This document shows positions 1 to 5,410 of a stretch of 5,410 nt of DNA, one piece after another. Where the stretch lies: positions 1-5,410 of the forward strand of contig JADYZL010000648.1 in assembly GCA_020853155.1 (NCBI GenBank), in the 5' to 3' direction. Source of the stretch: Bryobacterales bacterium. Its GTDB lineage: Bacteria; Acidobacteriota; Terriglobia; Bryobacterales; Bryobacteraceae. The notes beneath the pieces are model-generated. The model was not told the DNA's origin. It saw only the letters and a program-made list of their open reading frames with translations, and ran no database searches. The position numbers were made by a program, and so were the translations under genes. Numbering within the stretch: position 1 is the stretch's first letter; the number at the start of each line of letters is the position of its first letter.

Positions 1-1101
1 CGTGCTCTCCTTGCCGGAACTCCCGCGGACTTCGGCCTTATAGATTGTCTTCGAATCGCTCCGGCTCATGAACGCAACCGCCTCCGCCGACGCGATCCCA
101 ATGCCGATGAGAGAAGAGCCTCCACCGAAACTGAGATAGTTCAGAAATCCTTCCGCGGGCGAGAACCGGTTGTTCATCCAGGTGGTGAACACACGCACGG
201 GAAACGACGTGGGCAGGTTGACCCCAAAGCGGTCCATGGCGCGCCGCGTGGCCTCACGAAACTCCACTTCGAGCACCACGTCCTGCGGATAGCCGATCAA
301 TTCCATGGCAAGCGCCTGGGCGGCCATCACCTTCGCATAGCGGTCCCGGATGAGCAGCAAACGCCGCGAAGCGTCCACCATTACCGTGCGGATCTCCAGC
401 GCCTGGCGCACCGTGTTGGCGATTTCGGTGGCGTCTTCATTCGCAATCACTTGGGGCAGCGGAATGGCGATGGCGGCTGCGGGTTCGAACTGCGTTTGCG
501 CGGTAGCATTGTTCGCCGCCACCAGCAGCAGATTCTCAGCCACCGGGATGGCTATCGTGTTCGTGACGAGTTCGAGAGCGCGGATTGCCTCGCGATAGTC
601 CGCGCCACGGAGCTGTAACCGCGCCGGGGCTGTGTCCTGAATGCTATCGTCGAACACCGCATCGAGCCCGTAGCCTTTGAGCACAGTCTCCCAGAGTTGC
701 TTCGGCGCCGCAGTCTCATTAAGGTCCCGCACCGCATCGCTTGCCTCCAGGCGCACGGGCGGAAGGGGGTTGCGCGTGGCCGCGAGCGCTTCCGCATCGA
801 TGCTCCCAAGCAACGCCGCCTGTTCGGCCGAAGTCTCTGGCGGCGCGGCCTCCGAAGCTCCCGATGGGTCCGGCCCAAAGCGAACCTGCTCGTTACCCGC
901 CGCCGCGGCCAGCATCGCCCGGCTTTGCAGGCTGTAGGTGCTGTAGGGCGAGAGTTGCGCCGCTTGCGAGTAGAGCGAGAACGCGCGCACGTAATCCCCG
1001 GCGCGAGCGGCCTTGGCGGCATCGTGAGCCAATTTCTCCGCATCTCCCGCGAAGCAGGAGCCCGCGAAAAGGAAGATCAGAATCAGCGTGCGCACAGCCA
1101 C
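1..1101 (-). CDS. Secretin-family outer-membrane channel protein (GspD/PilQ-like), N-terminal part, runs off the left edge
   Basis: The frame is open from the GTG at 1101 to position 1 (367 codons, no stop), so the C-terminal part is missing. Residues 1-18 look like a signal peptide: Arg4, then LILIFLFAGSCFA, with likely cleavage after Ala18. Residues 21-67 are helical and TPR-like (YVRAFSLYSQAAQLSP). Residues 74-130 are an Ala/Pro/Glu-rich linker. Residues 134-196 fit an STN-type short N domain (LWETVLKGYGLDAVFDD, then YREAIRALELVT and NLLLVA). Residues 209-270 fit a NolW/N1-type domain (IPLPQVIANEDATEIANTVR, VMVDASRRLLLIRD). From about 272 (PQDVVLEVEFREATRR) the secretin domain begins, and the last residues (YKAEVRGSSGKEST) match the strand before the usual GDR/GDKYP motif. 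Family knowledge: such proteins form outer-membrane gates for type II secretion or type IV pili; which one cannot be told here. An in-frame TAG at 1104-1102 limits the start. A second GTG at 1095, with AGG five bases upstream, is an equally good start. Confidence 0.78.
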   Translation of the reverse strand, partial: MAVRTLILIFLFAGSCFAGDAEKLAHDAAKAARAGDYVRAFSLYSQAAQLSPYSTYSLQSRAMLAAAAGNEQVRFGPDPSGASEAAPPETSAEQAALLGSIDAEALAATRNPLPPVRLEASDAVRDLNETAAPKQLWETVLKGYGLDAVFDDSIQDTAPARLQLRGADYREAIRALELVTNTIAIPVAENLLLVAANNATAQTQFEPAAAIAIPLPQVIANEDATEIANTVRQALEIRTVMVDASRRLLLIRDRYAKVMAAQALAMELIGYPQDVVLEVEFREATRRAMDRFGVNLPTSFPVRVFTTWMNNRFSPAEGFLNYLSFGGGSSLIGIGIASAEAVAFMSRSDSKTIYKAEVRGSSGKEST

Positions 1102-1188
1102 CTATACTTGACGCGCCGAGGCCTTCCACCGTGCAGGCCGGTTCGCCCGAATTGCCAATCCGCCCTCAAACCAGCCACCATAGTCGGC
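1102..1188. promoter_or_regulatory. 87-bp divergent intergenic region, presumed to carry promoters for both flanking genes
   Basis: The two flanking genes are transcribed away from each other, so transcription of both should start here or just inside the coding ends. On the minus strand TTGGCA (1158-1153) resembles a -35 box, but the hexamer 17 bases further (TGCACG) is a poor -10. On the plus strand CATAGT (1179-1184) matches the -10 consensus at four of six positions. It lies so close to the ATG at 1189 that it would imply a leaderless transcript, and it has no -35 partner. No clear Shine-Dalgarno sequence precedes the ATG at 1189. No operator-like long palindrome was seen. Confidence 0.35.
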
Positions 1189-3063
1189 ATGAGCTTTCGT
1201 TTTCCTTCGGGACGCAGATGGCTGGCGGCGATAGCGCTTTTTCTGGCGCTTGCTCTCTCGCCCCGGCCTCTGCAGGCGCAATTTTGGGATGTGATTCCTC
1301 CCGCCGACCTCTCCAAGATCGGTCTCGATGCGTTCGCCGACAATGAACTGGATCTCCCCTACTACGTGGCGCATTTCCACGAACTGGCTACCGCCGTCGA
1401 GAGAGATGGGCCCAATCGCGGCTACATCAACGCACCCGTCTGGAGAAAGCTCGAAGAAAACAAACCCTACAACGCCCGCGTGATGGAGAACATCCTCGCT
1501 CTCACATTCTTTTACACGCAGAACCGGCCGTGGAACCCCTTTTACAACTCCCCGCAAGTGCGCTTCCGGCTGGAGGCGGCATTGAGTTTCTGGCTCAGCA
1601 GGCAGAGCCCGGAAGGGATGTTCAGCGAGCTCGGCGAAAAGCAATGGAGCCTCGCCGCCACGGCTTCCGCCACCAAGTTCATGGGTGAAACGCTCCATTA
1701 TCTGAAGGATGGCCCGGCGCTGAATGAAGACCTGCTCCGCCAGGTAGCCGACGCCGACCGAAAGGCGATTCTGGCCCTCCTCTACGGTGCGGAACTCTAT
1801 GAGGAAGGCAAGCGGTTCAATAGCGCCTACTCCGATCTCTGGGCGGGCGCCCTCGCCTATCTCGACCTTCATCCGGACCCCGAAATTCGCAAGACCCTGG
1901 AGACGCGGCTCATCTCGAGCTTGCGCGATTTTCAGAATCCGGTGGGCTATTTCTACGAGGCCGGCGGCCCCGACATGGGCTATAACCTCGGTACCCAATC
2001 GAGCAACATCCGCATGGCCTGGAACTATGCCAGGGGCACGCCGCTCGAAAAGTATTTTCTTGAGCCCTTGCGCGAATACTACATCTGGCTCGTCTGGAAC
2101 GTCGCGCTCGAGGATAACCGCAGCGGCTATTATCTGAATGCCGCCATCAACACCCGCTCGGACAAAAGCTGGCTCGCGATGGACGAAGGGATGCCCTACC
2201 GCAACGGCACCCCCATCGCCGAACAACTTCGGCTGGCCCGCGCGTTTGAACTCGACCAGAGCGCGTACGCCAAGTGGATCAAAGACCGCCGTCTGGCCCT
2301 CGCGCGCACCTGGCCGAAGGTTCCCGATCTCGAAGTGGGCGCCCCGGAAGCATACAGCCCGTATGTGTTCCTGCACCGGCGGCACTTTGACTGGCGGGCC
2401 GACGAAACCCTTTTCCGCGATGCCCTCACCACGCTGCCTTGCACGGACCCTCACCCCTTCAACCACGTGAAGAAGGAACCGGGCCGCAACGCACTCTACT
2501 TTTTCGCCAACCGCCCTACGGCGTATTACCTCGCCTTCGCCGGTGGAGAAGCCGTCCGCCCGCAGCAGACCTTGGGGCTCACCATGCTGCGCTCGCAACG
2601 CGATGGCACGGTATTGCTCAGCCAGCCCGGAACGGGCGCGTTCGCTTGGGGCACCCGTCCCAAGGGCTCCGAGGATGTTTACGAATCGACGCGCGTGGCC
2701 CCCAGCTTCTCCTCGGACAAGGTGGACGTGATCATCAAGGACGGCCCGAATACCATGGCCGAAGGCGACGTGGTGCTCACTTACCCGCTTGGCGTGGGTA
2801 CGAAGACACTCACGCTGCGCCGGGATCGCATCGATGTGGAAATCCGCCATCCCGGCCCGTTTGTCGAGCAGCTCCCGCTGCTGCCCAAGGGCGGCCAGAG
2901 TGTGGATTTGCGGGGCTCGAGCGCGGGCTTTGACCGGTTCAAGGTGGAATTCAAGGGAGCGAAAGCGAGCCTCGGCGAGACGAGAGAGATCGACGGCCCG
3001 CGCAAGCTGCAAATGCTCCTGCTCGAAGCCAGCGATTCCTTGAGCTATTCCCTGCGCTTCTAG
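1189..3063 (+). CDS. Exported protein of unknown function, polysaccharide-lyase-like layout
   Basis: The protein has 624 residues. The ATG at 1189 is chosen because it opens a textbook signal peptide: basic N-region (RFPSGRR), hydrophobic core at residues 11-23, and LQA then QFW with likely cleavage after Ala30. The frame stays open far upstream, but that stretch lies opposite the secretin gene. No ribosome binding site is evident. Mature residues 40-420 are helical and rich in Trp, Tyr and Phe. The most motif-like part is at 253-283 (GYFYEAGGPDMGYN, then SSNIRMAWNYARG). From about 434 to the end, alternating beta-type segments dominate (ALYFFANRPTAYYLAFAGG, TVLLSQPGTGAFAWGTR, DVVLTYPL, KTLTLRRDRIDVEIRHPG, LQMLLLEAS). 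A helical toroid followed by a beta-sandwich is the layout of heparinase II/III-like and related polysaccharide lyases, and the GGPDMGY segment recalls them. No catalytic residues can be assigned, so this is a fold-level guess. It probably acts in the periplasm or outside the cell. There is one cysteine (418) in the mature protein and no C-terminal anchor. It converges on glnD. Confidence 0.85.
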   Translation: MSFRFPSGRRWLAAIALFLALALSPRPLQAQFWDVIPPADLSKIGLDAFADNELDLPYYVAHFHELATAVERDGPNRGYINAPVWRKLEENKPYNARVMENILALTFFYTQNRPWNPFYNSPQVRFRLEAALSFWLSRQSPEGMFSELGEKQWSLAATASATKFMGETLHYLKDGPALNEDLLRQVADADRKAILALLYGAELYEEGKRFNSAYSDLWAGALAYLDLHPDPEIRKTLETRLISSLRDFQNPVGYFYEAGGPDMGYNLGTQSSNIRMAWNYARGTPLEKYFLEPLREYYIWLVWNVALEDNRSGYYLNAAINTRSDKSWLAMDEGMPYRNGTPIAEQLRLARAFELDQSAYAKWIKDRRLALARTWPKVPDLEVGAPEAYSPYVFLHRRHFDWRADETLFRDALTTLPCTDPHPFNHVKKEPGRNALYFFANRPTAYYLAFAGGEAVRPQQTLGLTMLRSQRDGTVLLSQPGTGAFAWGTRPKGSEDVYESTRVAPSFSSDKVDVIIKDGPNTMAEGDVVLTYPLGVGTKTLTLRRDRIDVEIRHPGPFVEQLPLLPKGGQSVDLRGSSAGFDRFKVEFKGAKASLGETREIDGPRKLQMLLLEASDSLSYSLRF

Positions 3064-3072
3064 AATCGCTGG
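3029..3072. terminator. Possible bidirectional transcript end: perfect 10-bp inverted repeat around the shared stop codons
   Basis: CCAGCGATTC (3029-3038) is exactly complementary to GAATCGCTGG (3063-3072), separated by 24 bases that contain the CTAG with both stop codons. Transcripts from either direction would form the same stem. A short inner pairing (GAGC with GCTT, one wobble) could shorten the loop. No run of T follows the stem on either strand, so it is not a classical intrinsic terminator. Its position at a convergent junction with no spacer suggests a role in transcript ending or 3' end protection. This role is inferred; only the repeat itself is seen. Confidence 0.4.
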
Positions 3073-5410
3073 GGCATCCCGGCCCCAAGTACCTGATGCA
3101 GGGCGGCAATCAGTTCCGCTTGCTCCGCCTCATTGAGTTCGGCGCCGTTCTTCTGCACATAAAGAGTGTCAAACGCGCGGTGCGCGCGCGTCTCGATGAT
3201 CAGCACGTCGAGGCTCACTCCTTGTTCGGCTACCGTGCGCGCGATATCGTAGAGCAGCCCCTGCCGGTCCGGTGCTCCGATTTCCACCATCGTAAACGTG
3301 GGAGAGACTCCGTTGCGCGCGTAGGCATACGGTTCCATGCGGCGCGGGCCGCGCGGGCTGCGGACGATTCCCCGGCGCGGCGCCACTTCGGCGGCCTTCT
3401 CCCCTTGCCGTAGCACCCGGTCCATGCGCCTCACGAGTGCATCCCGGTCCGTGGGGTTCAGCGTCAGGGAGCGCGAAGGATCTTCGAACTGGAAGCGCAG
3501 CACGGCGACAGCCTGCGCATTCCGGAACGCGTCGGCCAGAAGAATGTTCTGCCCCATGCCGGCCAGCACGCCGGTGGCCTCCGCGAAGAGCCCCGGGCCG
3601 TCTGTCGCGACGGCAATCAGCTCAAATGCGCGTTCCCGCGGGCGCAGCCGCACAGCCGGTTCATCGCGCAATTTTGCCAGGTAAAGCTCATACTGTTCGC
3701 GAATCTGCGACGGAAGGAAAATGCGCAGATAGCGCGTCGAAAACCCTTCGAGGAACGCGCGCTGCTCCTCCGTGAAATCCCCGTCCGGACCGATTCGCTC
3801 AAGCGCCACCTGATCTTCAAGGGGAATCTGCGCCACCCGGTATGCGCTCCATAGCTGGTCCATGCGCCACGGCGTGAGCGCGCCCGGAAAGACCCCACGG
3901 ATATCGCAGTATGTGAGCAGCGTCAGACAGCGCAGCAGCGGAAGAGAATCGATCGTGTGCGCGATCTCCCGCCCCGTGCCGGGGTCCGATAGATCCCGCG
4001 ACCGCATGACGCTCGAAAGCAGAAGATGGTGTTCGATCAATGCCAGTACGGCGTCCGCCTCCCGTGCCTCGACGCCGATTCGCTCCAGAGCTTTCGCTGC
4101 CAGCGCCCGGGATCGCTCCGCGTGGCCTTCGACGCCGTCTTTCTTGCCGATATCGTGGAACACCAGGGCCAGAATCACCAGAGCTTGGGATTGCGTCTGT
4201 TCGGCGAGATCGAGCATCCGAAGGTCCAGCCCCTCCTGCCCGCGCGTCAGTTCGCACAATGCGTCGATGCAAACCAGCGTATGCTCATCGACGGTGTAGC
4301 GATGGTAGTAATCGCGCACGGGGAGGGAATCGATGTCGTTCCATTCGGGGAACAGAAAGGCGAGAAAGCCCGTCCGTTCCATCGCGCGCACGGCGATATT
4401 GGCGTAGGGCGTTTCGAGAACCGTCCAGAGAGCGTCCCGCACCGAAGCGTAACTGCCCAGCGTCAGATCCGGCTGCGCCAGAAAACGCTCGACGCGGTCC
4501 AGCGTATCTCCGCCCAATTCCAGCCCGTGCCTCCCCACGAAGGTGAACAGGTTCCAAATGCGGGATTCGTCAAGTTCGAGCCCTGCTGCGTTCCGCGCGT
4601 AAATCCGGTTGCGGCTCACCGTGAATTCGGCGTTGCCGAGGCGGTTCCTCCATCGCTCAATTCCGGTCATCAGCGCGGATGTGCTGGAATTGAAGCGCTC
4701 CGTCCAGCGTTCGAGCTCCCGGAAGATGGCGCGGGCGAAGCGGTAATGCTCCTGGGTCCAGCGGGAAGCGTCCCGGCCGTGGCGCGCCAGTAGCTCCAGC
4801 CATTCCTCCTGCGGATCGAAGCGCAACTGGTTCTGGTTGCGCAGTTCCTCGAAATGAAGAAAACACCGGATGGCGGCGAAATGCGCGTTTGCCTCCCGCT
4901 CGAAGGTGAGCCAGCGTCCCGGCTCGCTCCAGAACGGGCTCTCCTGTTTCAGCAGGGAAAGCCAGCGGATGGAATTGAGGTCCCGCAGCCCGCCCGGCCC
5001 ATCCTTGATGTCGGGCTCAAGGTGATAGATCGTATGCTGGAACGTATGCCGGCGCGCGTCGATCAGATCGAAGAGCCGCGCGGCGATGCGGTCCCGTTTC
5101 TCCCGGAGCAATTGCGCGCGGGCCTTCTCGAAATCGAGTTGCAGTCCGGCGGCTCCGGCTAAAGGCCGTGCATCGAGAAGACTCAGGTAGAGTTCCGTGT
5201 TGCCGGCCTGAAATTGCGCCACCTCCCGCATGCTTCGCACGGAATGAGAGGGCTCCAGGCCAAAGTCCCAAAGAGCTTGTGTAACCGGGCGCACGGCCGC
5301 TTGCAGCGTTTCGGGGCTGGCATCCGGCGAATGCACAAAAACCAGATCGATGTCGGAGAACGGATAGAGTTCGGCGCGTCCGAACCCGCCGCTGGCAAAT
5401 ACGGCCACCC
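3060..5410 (-). CDS. glnD: Bifunctional PII uridylyltransferase / uridylyl-removing enzyme, 5' end beyond the window
   Basis: GlnD senses glutamine and attaches or removes UMP on PII proteins, controlling nitrogen assimilation in the cytoplasm. The visible 783 codons (782 residues plus the TAG stop at 3062-3060) carry all its domains. Counting from the GTG at 5408: residues 7-22 are the nucleotidyltransferase signature (GGFGR, then SDIDL with metal-binding Asp19 and Asp21); 135-144 are KDGPGGLRDL; 371-502 are the HD hydrolase domain (YTVDEHT with His376, HDIGK with His418-Asp419, His429, EHH 459-461, Asp502); about 594-660 are the first ACT domain (ELIAVATDGPGLFAEATGVL) and 705-778 the second (FTMVEIGAPDRQGLLYDIA). 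All expected HD metal ligands appear present, so both activities are probably intact. The GTG at 5408 is very likely an internal valine, because in known GlnD proteins the GG(Y/F)GR motif lies about 90 residues in. An Arg-rich linker (six Arg in 678-690) joins the ACT domains. The gene converges on, and overlaps by four bases, the exported protein gene. Confidence 0.96.
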   Translation of the reverse strand, partial: VAVFASGGFGRAELYPFSDIDLVFVHSPDASPETLQAAVRPVTQALWDFGLEPSHSVRSMREVAQFQAGNTELYLSLLDARPLAGAAGLQLDFEKARAQLLREKRDRIAARLFDLIDARRHTFQHTIYHLEPDIKDGPGGLRDLNSIRWLSLLKQESPFWSEPGRWLTFEREANAHFAAIRCFLHFEELRNQNQLRFDPQEEWLELLARHGRDASRWTQEHYRFARAIFRELERWTERFNSSTSALMTGIERWRNRLGNAEFTVSRNRIYARNAAGLELDESRIWNLFTFVGRHGLELGGDTLDRVERFLAQPDLTLGSYASVRDALWTVLETPYANIAVRAMERTGFLAFLFPEWNDIDSLPVRDYYHRYTVDEHTLVCIDALCELTRGQEGLDLRMLDLAEQTQSQALVILALVFHDIGKKDGVEGHAERSRALAAKALERIGVEAREADAVLALIEHHLLLSSVMRSRDLSDPGTGREIAHTIDSLPLLRCLTLLTYCDIRGVFPGALTPWRMDQLWSAYRVAQIPLEDQVALERIGPDGDFTEEQRAFLEGFSTRYLRIFLPSQIREQYELYLAKLRDEPAVRLRPRERAFELIAVATDGPGLFAEATGVLAGMGQNILLADAFRNAQAVAVLRFQFEDPSRSLTLNPTDRDALVRRMDRVLRQGEKAAEVAPRRGIVRSPRGPRRMEPYAYARNGVSPTFTMVEIGAPDRQGLLYDIARTVAEQGVSLDVLIIETRAHRAFDTLYVQKNGAELNEAEQAELIAALHQVLGAGMPQRF
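3071..3086. repeat. Short GC-rich hairpin next to the convergent junction
   Basis: GGGGC (3071-3075) and GCCCC (3082-3086) form a 5-bp all-GC stem with a six-base loop. It lies just downstream of the exported protein's stop and inside the last codons of glnD. It shares two bases with the right arm of the larger inverted repeat at 3063-3072, so the two structures would partly compete. In a GC-rich genome a stem this short can occur by chance. Confidence 0.25.

Noticed and set aside
552..1043. A 163-codon minus-strand open frame inside the secretin gene
   Set aside because: It is a shifted frame of the real gene with a very Arg-rich, low-complexity translation. The secretin frame has a signal peptide and recognisable domains.
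1108..1136. TTGACG at 1108-1113 as a plus-strand -35 box, or the TTG at 1108 as a start codon
   Set aside because: No -10-like hexamer lies at a proper distance (GTGCAG at 17 bases). As a start, TTG would place 27 polar and basic residues before an otherwise complete signal peptide.
697..1188. Upstream in-frame extension of the exported protein to an ATG at 697
   Set aside because: This stretch lies opposite the secretin gene, again in codon register with it, and its translation is Arg-rich with no domain. The ATG at 1189 opens a proper signal peptide, and a longer start would bury it.
1102..3012. A 636-codon open frame on the minus strand opposite the exported protein gene
   Set aside because: Its codons are in exact register with the plus-strand codons, so it stays open simply because the real gene lacks TTA, CTA and TCA codons, which are rare in GC-rich genomes. 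Its translation has no signal peptide or recognisable domain, whereas the plus-strand protein does.
4026..4793. A 255-codon plus-strand open frame inside glnD
   Set aside because: It is the in-register antisense of a strongly conserved GlnD region, including the HD domain, and is explained by the same codon bias.
5406..5408. GTG as the start codon of glnD
   Set aside because: The codon sits immediately before the GGFGR nucleotidyltransferase motif, which in known GlnD proteins lies about 90 residues from the N-terminus. It is most likely an internal valine, and the gene continues off the window.

Overview
This GC-rich bacterial window holds three large protein genes packed almost end to end. 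No RNA gene, mobile element, CRISPR array or long non-coding stretch was seen. The organism is most likely a Gram-negative bacterium. The evidence is an outer-membrane secretin-type protein, a second exported protein, and a full UTase/HD/ACT-ACT GlnD. The form of the GlnD HD region (HDIGK followed by a GHAERS-type segment) and a secretin preceded by a TPR-like helical stretch remind me of Acidobacteriota (Solibacter/Bryobacter-like). That placement is inference from memory and was not tested by a search.

Layout. (1) Positions 1-1101, minus strand: the N-terminal 367 residues of a secretin-family protein, with a signal peptide, a short helical TPR-like segment, an STN-like domain, a NolW/N1-like domain and the beginning of the secretin barrel domain. 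It runs off the left edge. (2) Positions 1102-1188: an 87-bp divergent intergenic region with no convincing promoter. (3) Positions 1189-3063, plus strand: a 624-residue exported protein of unrecognised family. It has a helical N-terminal two thirds and a beta-rich C-terminal third, a layout resembling alpha/alpha-toroid polysaccharide lyases. (4) Positions 3060-5410, minus strand: glnD, the PII uridylyltransferase/uridylyl-removing enzyme, with its first part (probably about 80-100 residues) beyond the right edge.

The exported protein gene and glnD converge and overlap by four bases. The palindrome CTAG supplies the TAG stop of both genes. A perfect 10-bp inverted repeat flanks this shared stop and could act as a two-way transcript end.

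The three genes do not form an obvious functional unit: one is envelope secretion or pilus machinery, one is probably a cell-surface or periplasmic carbohydrate-related protein, and one is the nitrogen-status sensor. No operon links them, since neighbours are divergent or convergent. I do not see a novel multi-gene system here. The least explained items are the 624-residue exported protein and the structured convergent junction.
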